DNA of 64,000 bases, from positions 62,001-126,000 of the forward strand of contig NZ_AKCS01000005.1 in the NCBI RefSeq assembly GCF_000299035.1, read 5' to 3'. The stretch is from Bacillus bingmayongensis (GTDB taxonomy: Bacteria > Bacillota > Bacilli > Bacillales > Bacillaceae_G). This document shows, piece by piece, positions 54,663 to 63,884 of the stretch. Position numbers and translations under genes: made by a program. Within the stretch, counting starts at the first letter, position 1. Each line of letters starts with the position of its first letter. Below the pieces are notes generated by a model. The model did not search any database and was not told the DNA's origin. It saw only the letters and a program-made list of their open reading frames with translations.

Positions 54663-55339
54663 CCAGCGAATTGTACTGCAGTTTTAGCATGTAAAAAAGC
54701 AGTGTCAAATACAGGGATAGAAAGATCTTTCTGTGAAATGAGTAGCGGTATTTCTGTACAACCTAATAAAATTCCTTCTGCACCATTTCCAATGAGCTTT
54801 TGAATGATTTGTAAGAAACAATCTTTGGATTGCTGTGAAATAATGCCTTTACTTAATTCTTGAAGAATGACATGATGAATGAAATTTCGTTCTTCTTCTT
54901 TCGGAATAATTGTTTCAATACCATAATTAGCTAGTCTTGTTTTGTAAAAATCTTGTTCCATTGTCTGTTTTGTTCCAAGTAAACCAATCCGTTTCACATC
55001 ATGTTCAACAATTTCTTCAGCACTTACATCACCAATATGAAGAAGGGGGATAGATATTGCTTGTTCTACTTCTTCCGCAAATTGATGTACTGTATTTGAA
55101 CACATAAGTATACAATCTGCACCAGAATATTCTACTTTTTTTGCTACTTGAACGAGTTGATTTTGCACTTCCTCATATTGTTGATTTTGTAATAAATTTG
55201 TCACTTCACCAAAATCCATACTATATAAAACAAGCTTTGCATTATGATTATATTGAGATAGAGTTAGCGTATTAATATGTTTATAATAAAGAGATGTTGA
55301 TTCCCAACTTAATCCACCAATTAATCCAATTACTTTCAT
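54659..55339 (-). CDS. Aspartate/glutamate racemase family protein
   Basis: 226 residues from ATG 55339 (GGAGGAA upstream; TTG 55345 is in frame but less likely). MKVIGLIGGLSWESTSLYYKHIN is the YgeA/aspartate racemase N terminus. The two catalytic cysteines are in ILMCSNTVHQFA and GILLGCTEIPLL. It interconverts L- and D-aspartate or a related amino acid. Cytoplasmic. Confidence 0.92.
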   Translation of the reverse strand: MKVIGLIGGLSWESTSLYYKHINTLTLSQYNHNAKLVLYSMDFGEVTNLLQNQQYEEVQNQLVQVAKKVEYSGADCILMCSNTVHQFAEEVEQAISIPLLHIGDVSAEEIVEHDVKRIGLLGTKQTMEQDFYKTRLANYGIETIIPKEEERNFIHHVILQELSKGIISQQSKDCFLQIIQKLIGNGAEGILLGCTEIPLLISQKDLSIPVFDTAFLHAKTAVQFAG

Positions 55340-55749
55340 GCCCAATTCCTCCCGCTAACATGTTTGTAACGTTAATTATTCCATAATTCCGATAAGAATA
55401 CAATGATTTATTTGATAATTTCACATAAAAGTAAAAATAATAAGAAAAATATTGAAATTAATTTGCATTAGTACAATAATACAAATTACAAACGAATACT
55501 TATCTAGAGAGGTGGAGGGAACGGCCCTATGAAACCTCAGCAACCCTTATTTACTACAAATAGGAAGGTGCTAATTCCGCAAAAAGGACAGATTGTCTTT
55601 TGAAAGATAAGAGGATCATATATTCATATGCAAATGGCCTCTTATAGCAGAGGTCATTTTTTATTGGGGGGAGGGTAGTGAAGACTCATAATTTAGTATT
55701 TTTTTACATAGGACTAATAGAAACTAACTAGAATGAGAGGGGAATTCAT
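55340..55749. other. Region holding the S-box leader
   Basis: The 410-base gap is mostly the S-box (55499-55611) and its terminator (55632-55662); a short unstructured stretch precedes the ECF S-component ATG. Confidence 0.7.
55499..55662 (+). promoter_or_regulatory. SAM-I (S-box) riboswitch
   Basis: Conserved core: AGAGAGGTGGAGGGA, GGCCCTATGAAACCTCAGCAACC and AAGGTGCTAATTCC. P1 pairs CTTATC (55499-55504) with GATAAG (55606-55611). The terminator ATGGCCTCT/AGAGGTCAT plus T-run is at 55632-55662. ATAAGAGG (55607-55614) can instead pair with CCTCTTAT (55638-55645), the antiterminator, which excludes P1 and terminator. High SAM should switch off the transporter. Confidence 0.95.
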
Positions 55750-56298
55750 ATGAACAAATTATCTACAAAATTAGTTGTAGCAATCGGAATTGGTTCTGCA
55801 ATATATGGTGTATTAGGTCTGTGGGGGTTTTCAATTGCTCCAAACACATTTATTAAGCCTGCCATAGCTATATTAACGATCTTTAGTGCAATTTTCGGGC
55901 CATTTGCAGGACTTTTGATCGGGCTTATCGGTCATACGGTCACAGATACGATTGCTGGATGGGGAATATGGTGGGGATGGGTAATTAGTTCAGGTATTAT
56001 TGGATTTACGATGGGACTTGTACAAAAGCGAACAAGTTTCAGCGTAAAAAATGGAACATTCCATAATCGTGATATTTCATATTTTGCTGTAACAGGTTTA
56101 ATTGGGATTGTCATTGCAATTATATTTGCCGGTGCTTTCGATATTATCCTCATGGGAGAGCCTTTCGATAAAATTGTTATTCAAGTACTTGGTGCAACGA
56201 TTGCAGATGTCCTTGTTTTCTTAATTCTTGGTTTACCAATTACACTTGGATTAGCGAAAGCAAATAAAAAACATACACATTTAAAAATTGAAAAGTAG
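55750..56298 (+). CDS. UPF0397-family ECF transporter substrate-binding (S) component
   Basis: 182 residues with about five to six membrane helices. [20 protein letters not shown] and [31 protein letters not shown] are typical UPF0397. First gene of an ECF transporter operon under S-box control, so a methionine-related solute is likely (S-box-linked ECF systems are predicted to carry methionine precursors). GAGGGGAATT precedes the ATG. Confidence 0.9.
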   Translation: MNKLSTKLVVAIGIGSAIYGVLGLWGFSIAPNTFIKPAIAILTIFSAIFGPFAGLLIGLIGHTVTDTIAGWGIWWGWVISSGIIGFTMGLVQKRTSFSVKNGTFHNRDISYFAVTGLIGIVIAIIFAGAFDIILMGEPFDKIVIQVLGATIADVLVFLILGLPITLGLAKANKKHTHLKIEK

Positions 56299-56308
56299 GG
56301 ATATTACT

Positions 56309-58009
56309 ATGAATCCGATTATTTCTTTTGAACAATTTACATTTCAATACCAGCGGGTAACAGAGCCTACTTTAAGGGATGTTTCATTTCATATTTATCC
56401 AGGAGAAAAAGTGTTGATTGCCGGCCGAAGTGGATCAGGAAAATCAACATTGGCCCATTGTATAAATGGGCTTATCCCTTTTTTCTATGAAGGTTCAAGC
56501 ACTGGAAGAATTTCAATATGTGGTAAAGATCCACGAAAAGGCAGTATTTTTGAGCAAAGTAAGCATGTGGGAACTATTTTACAAGATCAAGACTCCCAGT
56601 TTATTGGTTTAACTGTAGGGGAAGACGTTGCTTTTTCGTTAGAAAACGATTGCGTGGAACAGAAGAAAATGAAGGCTGTTGTTATGGACTCACTGCAGAA
56701 AGTACAGATGCATACATTTCATTCCCGAAGCCCACATGAATTATCTGGTGGTCAAAAACAAACTGTCTCTCTTGCTGGACTACTAACGACAGATGCTGAC
56801 ATATTACTATTTGATGAGCCATTAGCAAATTTAGATCCCATAAGTAGTTTGAAAACAGTAGAACTTATTCAAAAGGTACATCAACAATTAAATAAAACAA
56901 TTGTTATTATTGAGCATAGAATAGAAGAAATATTAAAATTAGACCTTGATAAAATCATATTAATAGAACAAGGGGAAATTGTAGCAATCGATTCACCAAA
57001 AAGGATTTTACAAACAAATATTTTACAATCTGTAGGGTTAAGAGAACCTGTATATATTGAAGCGTTAAAAAATCTAAAAATGAATATTTCAAATGAAGAA
57101 ATATATCCAATTGAAACTTTAAATAATGAGAAGTTAAATAAAACGGTAAAACAATGGATGTTGAACTCTACTGCTTCTAAAAAACAACAAAAAAAAGAAA
57201 TCTTATGTGAAATAGAGAATCTCTCATTTTCATATTCTCACAAAAATTTTACATTAAAGGATATAACACTCTCTATACGAAGGGGAGAAATTTTAGCATT
57301 ATTAGGTCATAATGGTGCAGGTAAATCTACATTTGCCCATATATTAACGGGAATGAACAAAGCTAAGGAAGGAAAAATTGTAATTGATAATGAAAATATA
57401 ACTTCATGGTCTATTCGTAAGCGTGGAGAAGTAATCTCATACGTCATGCAAAATCCTAATCACATGATTACACAAGCTACAGTTTGGGATGAAGTTGCTT
57501 TTTCATTAAATTTACAGAAGGCTTCTATTGCAGAAATAAATAAACGAGTGGAAGATGCATTGCAAGTTTGTGGGTTATATCCATTTCGAAATTGGCCGAT
57601 TCAAGCGTTAAGCTACGGGCAAAAAAAGAGGCTTACCATTGCATCAGTTTTAACATCGAATCCAAAGCTTATCATATTAGACGAGCCAACAGCAGGACAA
57701 GATTATTTTCATTATAAACAATTTATGTCTTGTATAAGTCTATTAGCAACACAAGGCATATCATTTATCTTTATTACACATGATATGAACCTAGCTTTAG
57801 AATATGCAGATCGTGCGGTTGTCCTTCATAAAGGGAAAATACTTGCTGATGATACTGTTCCAATCGTATTAGCAAGCAGAATAATATTACAACAAGCTAA
57901 TTTACAGGAGAGTTCGCTAACAACATTAGCAAAATTAAGTAAAGTTCCTTTCCCAGAAGTTTTTGTACAAATGTATATGGAAGCAAAAAGGAGGGGGGAT
58001 TATGAGTAA
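56309..58009 (+). CDS. ECF transporter ATPase, two fused ABC domains
   Basis: 566 residues with two full ABC ATPase domains. Domain 1: Walker A GRSGSGKST, signature LSGGQKQ, Walker B ILLFDEP. Domain 2: GHNGAGKST, LSYGQKK (degenerate signature), LIILDEP. A linker lies between (about 275-300). It replaces the separate A and A' subunits. ATG 56309 follows AGTAGGGAT; an earlier TTG 56288 overlaps the S gene. Overlaps the T-component gene by 8 bases. Confidence 0.93.
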   Translation: MNPIISFEQFTFQYQRVTEPTLRDVSFHIYPGEKVLIAGRSGSGKSTLAHCINGLIPFFYEGSSTGRISICGKDPRKGSIFEQSKHVGTILQDQDSQFIGLTVGEDVAFSLENDCVEQKKMKAVVMDSLQKVQMHTFHSRSPHELSGGQKQTVSLAGLLTTDADILLFDEPLANLDPISSLKTVELIQKVHQQLNKTIVIIEHRIEEILKLDLDKIILIEQGEIVAIDSPKRILQTNILQSVGLREPVYIEALKNLKMNISNEEIYPIETLNNEKLNKTVKQWMLNSTASKKQQKKEILCEIENLSFSYSHKNFTLKDITLSIRRGEILALLGHNGAGKSTFAHILTGMNKAKEGKIVIDNENITSWSIRKRGEVISYVMQNPNHMITQATVWDEVAFSLNLQKASIAEINKRVEDALQVCGLYPFRNWPIQALSYGQKKRLTIASVLTSNPKLIILDEPTAGQDYFHYKQFMSCISLLATQGISFIFITHDMNLALEYADRAVVLHKGKILADDTVPIVLASRIILQQANLQESSLTTLAKLSKVPFPEVFVQMYMEAKRRGDYE

Positions 58010-58829
58010 ATCAGATTTATTTTATATAGACAATCATACATATTTTCATCGTATGGATGGCGCAATTAAATTGTTATTATTTATAATTTGGATGACTCTT
58101 ACGTTTATATTTTTTGATTTTCGTATCTTACTATGTTTGTTTTTCATTGGTTGTTTAGGATTAGTGGTTGCTAAAATCCCTGTAAGAAAAATTGGCATTA
58201 TTTTTAGTTTCTTTTTCACATTTAGTATGCTAAATTCAGTGATGATTTTATTAATTACACCAATCCATGGATCTGAGTTAACTGGTACAAGTACTGCATT
58301 CTTACATATTGGATATGCTACGATTACATTCGAAACATTATTTTATGCTCTTACGCTCTCATTAAAGTATTTTACGTTATTACCCTTTACACTTATTTTC
58401 ATATACACGACACACCCAAGTGAGTTCGCTAGCAGCTTATATAAAATTGGTTTACCTTATAAGATTGCCTATGCAATAAACATTGCGCTACGTTACATAC
58501 CAAATATACAAGCGGAATACAAGTTGATTAAACACGCTCAAGAAGCCAGAGGTGTACCATTTGAAAGAGGAGAGGCAAATTTTTGGAAACGTATTAAAAA
58601 CCGGGTACTCATTTTTTGGCCACTTGTTATTCAATCTTTAGAGCGAATCGATACCGTTTCAAATGCGATGGATTTACGAGGATTCGGAAAAAAAGAGAAG
58701 CGAACATGGTATTTTACAACAAAGGCAAAACAAGAGGATTATATAGGACTCATTATTGGCATTATAATTTTATTACTTGCCATTTATCTAAAATTCAATG
58801 TTTTCAAAGGGTTTTGGTATCCATTGTAA
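58002..58829 (+). CDS. ECF transporter T component (energy-coupling)
   Basis: 275 residues, membrane protein with about five helices and the coupling-helix motif ARGVPFERG (the A-R-G signature of EcfT) plus a second MDLRGFGKK. It links the ATPases to the S component. ATG 58002 follows AAAAGGAGGGGGG and overlaps the end of the ATPase gene. Last gene of the operon. Confidence 0.93.
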   Translation: MSKSDLFYIDNHTYFHRMDGAIKLLLFIIWMTLTFIFFDFRILLCLFFIGCLGLVVAKIPVRKIGIIFSFFFTFSMLNSVMILLITPIHGSELTGTSTAFLHIGYATITFETLFYALTLSLKYFTLLPFTLIFIYTTHPSEFASSLYKIGLPYKIAYAINIALRYIPNIQAEYKLIKHAQEARGVPFERGEANFWKRIKNRVLIFWPLVIQSLERIDTVSNAMDLRGFGKKEKRTWYFTTKAKQEDYIGLIIGIIILLLAIYLKFNVFKGFWYPL

Positions 58830-58991
58830 GTTTTTTCGTTATTATGGGGATAAAATTTAGGCGCTCAGCGGAGTGTCTTTTTAATTTTATCAAGACATGC
58901 TCCAAAATCACATAGATACATACTGTATAATACGAACCCGTTAATAAACGATTAATTACCCATTAGCTTTATACTAAAAGGAGGAGAAAAT

Positions 58992-59099
58992 ATGAGTTTC
59001 GGTGGTTCTTGTGGTTTTGGAGGAAGCTTTGCGTTATTAGTTGTGTTATTTATTTTATTAATTATTGTTGGATGCAGCTGCTGGGGCGGAGGGTATTAA
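58992..59099 (+). CDS. YjcZ-family sporulation protein
   Basis: 35 residues: MSFGGSCGFGGSFALLVVLF then ILLIIVGCSCWGGGY. The glycine/phenylalanine start and single hydrophobic helix are the YjcZ pattern of small spore-associated membrane proteins. AAAGGAGGAG precedes the ATG. Confidence 0.85.
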   Translation: MSFGGSCGFGGSFALLVVLFILLIIVGCSCWGGGY

Positions 59100-59194
59100 A
59101 ACACATACGATTTTTTAATCATTCGTCACAGAATCATGTAATCAGAAAAACTATTAAAGATACTTTTTTTAGTATTAATACGAGATTCAACATG

Positions 59195-59221
59195 AAAAAG
59201 GAGCTATCATGCTCCTTTTTT
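59195..59221 (+). terminator. Terminator, copy 1 of AAGGAGC-tatcat-GCTCC
   Basis: AAAAAGGAGC-tatcat-GCTCCTTTTTT; the identical loop and stem core recur at 60866-60889. Confidence 0.85.
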
Positions 59222-59300
59222 CAATAGAAAGTTTCTAGAGTTTTGAATTATTTTTGTGTACCGGTGATTGATTCTAATTGAGTTTTACAAATAAAAAACT
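59200..59300. repeat. Diverged ~100-bp repeat, copy 1
   Basis: Begins GAGCTATCATGCTCCTTTTT, then ATTTTTGTGTACCGGTGATTG and GATT...TTGAGTTTTACA. Copy 2 at 60870-60955 has the same order of blocks with substitutions and small gaps. Confidence 0.55.
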
Positions 59301-59705
59301 TAATGAATAAGTACGTGAAGAGTGGTACCGCTATGATTTAAATCAAAATGTTACCGAAATGACAAAGTTTAATTTCACATGATTTATGTTGCAATATTTT
59401 ATAGGCATTTATGATGCTAATCCTTTTTGATTCTTTTTCCTAAAAACCATAAGTTTACTTGTAAGGCTCACTCATTACAAAGAACAACAAGTACAGATTA
59501 ATAAGGATTTTAAATTCATTTACATTAATCAATGAGATGAAGTTACAGTAGATGAGATTAAAAGGGATGATATTCATTTTCTATGTAATTTATGGAACAA
59601 AATCCATCATAATTTATTCTAAATAGTTGCCAGAATAGAAAAAAAGAAATACCACATAATAACAAAAGTGAGTGAAAAGACACATCGTCAAGTGTACTGT
59701 AAGAG

Positions 59706-59878
59706 GTGATTTATAGCACAACATTTAAAACAACAAACCATCTGTTTTTCTATCTAAATAAAAAGATAAAAAAACTTGAGGAGCAACTAAATTCATTTTT
59801 TTAAACGAAAATCAGCTTCAACGTTATCAGGAACGTATAACAGAATATCATCGCCAGCTTATGGCTAACAAATTATAA
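59706..59878 (+). pseudogene. Frameshifted small coiled-coil protein gene
   Basis: From GTG 59706 the frame reads IYSTTFKTTNHLFFYLN then KKIKKLEEQLNSFF, stop. Dropping one T from the T7 run restores LNENQLQRYQERITEYH and RQLMANKL to TAA at 59876-59878. A one-base insertion in the homopolymer is the simplest reading. Predicted coiled coil; function unknown. Confidence 0.5.
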
Positions 59879-59906
59879 AGGAATTAATAATAAAAGGAGA
59901 ATGTTC

Positions 59907-59978
59907 ATGTACTAAAATAAATTTTTAGTATGCGTCATTTTTTTAGGGCTACTTTTTTTGAAAAAGAGTCGGGAATGA
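59907..59978 (+). pseudogene. Tiny membrane-peptide gene with stop at codon 3
   Basis: AAAGGAGAATGTTC-ATG-TAC-TAA, then in frame NKFLVCVIFLGLLFLKKSRE and TGA at 59976-59978. The second part is a complete hydrophobic helix with a basic end. Confidence 0.4.
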
Positions 59979-60005
59979 TTTCAGATTGTTGAGGTGATTA
60001 TATAC

Positions 60006-60818
60006 ATGCCAATGTTAGATGTGGACGGTAGTAGTCTGTATTATATCGTTAAGGGAAAAGGGATTCCTATTGTTTTTATTCATCCTCCTGTACTTACTTA
60101 TATGAATTTTGAGTACCAAATAGAGGAATTATCCCGAAATTTTAAGGTGATTGCTTTTGATATTAGAGGGCACGGAAGGAGTCAGTATTCAAAACAACCG
60201 ATAACCTATCGGCTGATTGCTGAAGACATTAGATGTTTGTTGGATCATTTGGAGATTGAAAAAGCACTTGTATGCGGATATTCGACTGGAAGCTCTGTCG
60301 CATTAGAATTTTTGCTGGCTTTTTCTGAAAGAGCATTAGGTGGTATTCTAATCGGGGGAATGTCAGAAGTGAGGGATGGATATTTAAAGAATAAGATTTC
60401 ACTTGGCGTGAAACTTGCAAAAGCGGGTGCAGTTTCATTTTTAGCATTGTCTATTTCATGGGGCAATTCAAATACACATAAATTGTTCAGAAAGATGTTT
60501 AAAGAAGCCCGAAAAGGGAATGCCAAAAATATAGAGCAGTATTATCGTTATAGTTTGCATTATAATTGTACGAATCAGCTTAGAAATATTCAGCTTCCGG
60601 TTTTGTTGGTTTATGGTAAGAAAGATAAAGTATTTTATAGTCATGCGAAATTACTGCATGGAGAATTGCCATGTAATGAATTAAAATTTATTGATAACGT
60701 AAAGCATCAAATTCCTACAAAGGCAGCGAAGCACTTAAATGAAATGATTCAGCAGTTTGCTTTTATCCATACTGAGATGAATAGGAAAGAGACTTTTTCT
60801 TTACCCATAAAAAGGTAA
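60006..60818 (+). CDS. Alpha/beta hydrolase
   Basis: 270 residues from ATG 60006 (GAGGTG 10 bases upstream). Fold landmarks: IPIVFIHPPVLT (oxyanion strand), FDIRGHGRS, nucleophile CGYSTGSSVAL (Ser near 95), acid in YGKKDKVF, and histidine in IDNVKHQIPTKA. Substrate unknown. It lies between two diverged copies of a repeat, next to decayed genes, which suggests recent gain. Confidence 0.87.
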   Translation: MPMLDVDGSSLYYIVKGKGIPIVFIHPPVLTYMNFEYQIEELSRNFKVIAFDIRGHGRSQYSKQPITYRLIAEDIRCLLDHLEIEKALVCGYSTGSSVALEFLLAFSERALGGILIGGMSEVRDGYLKNKISLGVKLAKAGAVSFLALSISWGNSNTHKLFRKMFKEARKGNAKNIEQYYRYSLHYNCTNQLRNIQLPVLLVYGKKDKVFYSHAKLLHGELPCNELKFIDNVKHQIPTKAAKHLNEMIQQFAFIHTEMNRKETFSLPIKR

Positions 60819-60865
60819 ATCTGTTTCGAAGTTACATACATCTATTGTGTCAGAAATTCAATGGG

Positions 60866-60889
60866 AAGGGAGCTATCATGCTCCTTTTT
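60866..60889 (+). terminator. Terminator, copy 2 of GGAGC-tatcat-GCTCC
   Basis: AAGGGAGC-tatcat-GCTCCTTTTT after the hydrolase gene. Confidence 0.75.
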
Positions 60890-60955
60890 ATACTTAACAT
60901 TTCAAATTTTTTTGTACAGGTGATTGTTTCGGATTGAGTTTTTTATAGAAAAAAT
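60870..60955. repeat. Diverged ~100-bp repeat, copy 2
   Basis: GAGCTATCATGCTCCTTTTT, ATTTTTTTGTACAGGTGATTG and GGATTGAGTTTTTTATAG parallel 59200-59300. Confidence 0.55.
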
Positions 60956-60956
60956 A

Positions 60957-60985
60957 AAAAGGAGCATAGGAACTCCTTTTAAATC
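60957..60985. terminator. Terminator between convergent hydrolase and kinase genes
   Basis: AAAAGGAG-cataggaa-CTCCTTTT; lies immediately 3' of the minus-strand kinase gene and suits both directions. Confidence 0.75.
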
Positions 60986-60999
60986 AAGATGTTATTTTA

Positions 61000-62256
61000 T
61001 TAAGCAATCTCATTATTTTGCGGAAATATAATCGTTAAAGTGGTTCCTTTATTAACGATACTCTTTATATTTAAAGTGCCATTCATCGTTTCAATGATTT
61101 TTACTGCAACCATCGTACCTAAACCAGTTCCTTTTGTTTTTGTACTAAAATATGGTTCGCCAAATCGATGTATTTGCTCTTGTGTCATACCAATTCCGCT
61201 ATCTTTAATGACAATAGTGACTTTGTTTTCAAAAATAGATGACTCAACACTTAGTTTTCCACCATTTGGCATCGCTTCAATGCTATTCTTTATTAAGTTT
61301 AAAAAGCATTGCTGGAAATGTTGTGTATTCCCGGTAATGGAACCTGTCACTAATTCCTCAGAAATATTTATAGAATTCATATTACATAATGGCATCATCA
61401 TACTTATTACTCTTTTTAATTCTTGATCTATTACAATGGTATCAAGTTTTTGTGATGCAGGTTTAGCAAATGTTAAGTAGTCATCAATGATAACCTGAGC
61501 GCGGTTTAGCTCTCCAAGAATATGTTCAATATATTGTTCTCGCGACTCTTGTGATAAATCTGGAGTTTTCAGGAGCTGAGTAAATCCTTTTACTACAGTA
61601 AGAGGATTTCTCACTTCATGTGAAATACTCGCAGCAAGTTGACTCACAATCTCCATCTTCTCCATTTTTACTAATTTAGATCTCATAAGAACTGCATCTC
61701 GTAAAATTTCGTTCATGTATACAACAAATAGCATGACAATTGGAGGCAGTAGAATAAAATAAATAATATATGATTTTGTAACTGGAAAATCTGATAAAAT
61801 CACAACGATATAGGTTGTAATTAAGGCCAGTATAAAAGGTAAAGTCATAGACATTATAAGCTTTTTCTTTCTATTTAATTGATTAAATTTAGAAGAAGAA
61901 AAGGCAGTGAAAATAAGCATTGTAATATAAACAATAACCGTTAAAAAGTTCACACCATAAAAAATAAATCGAATCAATAACATAATAGTTAATAAGGCAA
62001 TCCCAACTGGTAAACCACCATAAAGCGTACCAATTAAAAAAGGGATCTGTCTTAAGTCATGAACGCAATTTTCATCGATGTATATAGGGTATTTCATGCA
62101 TAAAATCAGTGGTACACTGGTACATATAATAATAAGAATCTTTTTGTATTTTTTTAAAAACATTCCGTTATTATATATAAAATAAAAAACAAAGACGCTA
62201 CTTAAAATATAAAGCAAATTATTTAATACGTTTTGATTGATATATATAAAATTCAT
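61000..62256 (-). CDS. Membrane sensor histidine kinase, KinB-like
   Basis: 418 residues. Six predicted membrane helices (about 1-190) of the 5TMR-LYT/KinB type, then HisKA with AASISHEVRNPLTVVKGF (phospho-His near 216) and a HATPase domain (NLIKNSIEAMPNGG, DSGIGMTQEQ, GTGLGTMVAVKII). Orphan, like the kinase at 52782, so it is a likely input to the sporulation phosphorelay. The ATG is preceded by a weak binding site; the 5' end could be a few codons different. Confidence 0.9.
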   Translation of the reverse strand: MNFIYINQNVLNNLLYILSSVFVFYFIYNNGMFLKKYKKILIIICTSVPLILCMKYPIYIDENCVHDLRQIPFLIGTLYGGLPVGIALLTIMLLIRFIFYGVNFLTVIVYITMLIFTAFSSSKFNQLNRKKKLIMSMTLPFILALITTYIVVILSDFPVTKSYIIYFILLPPIVMLFVVYMNEILRDAVLMRSKLVKMEKMEIVSQLAASISHEVRNPLTVVKGFTQLLKTPDLSQESREQYIEHILGELNRAQVIIDDYLTFAKPASQKLDTIVIDQELKRVISMMMPLCNMNSINISEELVTGSITGNTQHFQQCFLNLIKNSIEAMPNGGKLSVESSIFENKVTIVIKDSGIGMTQEQIHRFGEPYFSTKTKGTGLGTMVAVKIIETMNGTLNIKSIVNKGTTLTIIFPQNNEIA

Positions 62257-62357
62257 CTAGCATGCCTCATTATTGTAGTTTTCAGTACTATAAGTATTAT
62301 ACAGAAAAAATGTAACTTCTTCATGTATTAATTATTTTACTACAATGAGGAGGTTTG

Positions 62358-63227
62358 TTACTTTTTCATACTTAGTTTGTTACGAGTAGATGCCCATTCT
62401 AAATAAAACTCTTTAACTGATGCATAACGCTGATTCCTATTTTTTTCTACCGCACGAGATACTACGTCATACAGTTCTTTTCCTGCTTCCCATTTAGCTC
62501 CTCCTAAGAGTGCAAAAGCGATCGCTCCCATATTAAATACATTCGTTTTCCCATCAATTACTGCGCCTAATTCGAATTCCTCTGGTGACATAAATCGTGA
62601 TGACCCCCAAAGTCTTCCCATTGTATTGATATAAGGTTTCTTTTTATATAAGTCGATATCACAAATCTTCATTGTATTTGTTTCAAAATCATATAAAATG
62701 CTACCGTCATAAAAATCAATTGCTACATAATTTTTTCTTTCAACATGAACATGGAAAGAAAAAATATGATCTAGTGAAATAAGACGTTCTTCAACTGATA
62801 ACTGTTTATAGCGATAAAATGGGGAATCTGGATTACTATATTTCGCTGGTGGTGGAAATGACCAATGTGAATGAAGGCAGTCCCCGTTAAACCAATTAAA
62901 GATTGCCACATAGCCATTCGGTACTTCAAAATGGTCTACTAATTCAACTAAATGGTTATGTTTTAAGTCTTCATAAATTAACATAGCTTGTTTTAAATTC
63001 GCAATTGCATCAACTGGATCTCCTGTATACTCTATTGTCTTTGCCCCAGCAAATTTAACAAAACTTTTCTTTCCTTCCTTTTCAATACCAAAGCAAATAT
63101 TTCCTGAATCTTGTTGATCAAAAACTGCAAATACTTTACCAAGGTTTACAAGCCAACTGAAGTCTTGTTGTTCTTTTAATTGAAAAGTGACGTCATCTAA
63201 ATGAATTGTAATAGGAATTTCGTTCAT
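62358..63227 (-). CDS. Atypical serine/threonine protein-kinase-like protein
   Basis: 289 residues from ATG 63227 (AAGAGGTG upstream; the longer frame to 63263 lacks a site). Kinase-fold elements: beta-3 lysine in KSFVKFAGA, hinge region 'NGYVAIFNWFNGD', catalytic loop VAIDFYDGSILYD where HRD is AID and the following Asn is Ser, DFG replaced by DID (MKICDIDLY), and SPEE in place of APE. The activation and C-lobe helices (VFNMGAIAFALLGG) are present. It may be a divergent active kinase or a pseudokinase. Confidence 0.8.
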   Translation of the reverse strand: MNEIPITIHLDDVTFQLKEQQDFSWLVNLGKVFAVFDQQDSGNICFGIEKEGKKSFVKFAGAKTIEYTGDPVDAIANLKQAMLIYEDLKHNHLVELVDHFEVPNGYVAIFNWFNGDCLHSHWSFPPPAKYSNPDSPFYRYKQLSVEERLISLDHIFSFHVHVERKNYVAIDFYDGSILYDFETNTMKICDIDLYKKKPYINTMGRLWGSSRFMSPEEFELGAVIDGKTNVFNMGAIAFALLGGAKWEAGKELYDVVSRAVEKNRNQRYASVKEFYLEWASTRNKLSMKK

Positions 63228-63356
63228 TTTACACCTCTTATTTTGTATAATCAGATTAAACATTAATATATTCGAGGGAAATAATGAAAGTCCTGTTTCG
63301 ATTAGTTAAAAAAGATTGCTTATAAAGTTAGATACTGAGTATGAAAGGAGCAAAAG

Positions 63357-63884
63357 ATGGATAAAGAAATTATCATTGAACCATATAATTCAAATTGGCA
63401 TACGGAATTTATGAAAGAGAAAGAAAAATTTATCACATTACTAAAAAAGGAAATTTTAGCGATTAAACATATTGGAAGTACGTCAATAGAAGGTTTAGGT
63501 GCAAAGCCACTTATAGATATGATGATAGGTGTAGAAAATTTAAATGTAGTTAATCGGTGGATAGACCCACTTCAAACAATAGGGTATGAATATGTATTTC
63601 ATAAAGAATTCCCAAATAGGCGTTTTTTTAGAAAAGGGAAGTGGAGAGCGGGTACGCATCATTTACATGTCTATATGTATGAAAGTGAGGAATGGAATAA
63701 TAACCTGCTATTTCGTGAGTTTCTGAGAAAGAATGAGTGGGCTCGTGCAGAATATAGACAAGTAAAGCAGGACCTCGCTGCGAAATATCCATTTGATCGA
63801 GTTGCATATACAAAGGGAAAATCTCCATATATTGAAAAAATCATTTCATTAGCACAAGGGAAATTAGATGAAAGCGCTAATTAA
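63357..63884 (+). CDS. GrpB/UPF0157-family protein
   Basis: 175 residues of the nucleotidyltransferase-like GrpB family: IIIEPYNSNWHTEFMKEKEKF, IKHIGSTSIEGLGAKPLIDMMI (the G-S-T-S and following aspartates of the nucleotidyltransferase core) and THHLHVYMYESEEW. In some proteins the domain is fused to dephospho-CoA kinase; here it is alone. Function unknown. AAAGGAGC precedes the ATG. The last 116 bases of the window are gene-free. Confidence 0.9.
   Translation: MDKEIIIEPYNSNWHTEFMKEKEKFITLLKKEILAIKHIGSTSIEGLGAKPLIDMMIGVENLNVVNRWIDPLQTIGYEYVFHKEFPNRRFFRKGKWRAGTHHLHVYMYESEEWNNNLLFREFLRKNEWARAEYRQVKQDLAAKYPFDRVAYTKGKSPYIEKIISLAQGKLDESAN

Larger units (their letters stand above)
59222..60005. other. 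Decayed region before the hydrolase
   Basis: No intact gene. Includes the repeat just described and two broken small genes (59706-59878 and 59907-59978). The first 400 bases hold only short frames such as IHFLCNLWNKIHHNLF without starts. Confidence 0.5.

Noticed and set aside
59009-59227. 72-codon ORF overlapping YjcZ
   Set aside because: Different frame from the clear YjcZ gene and runs through its terminator.
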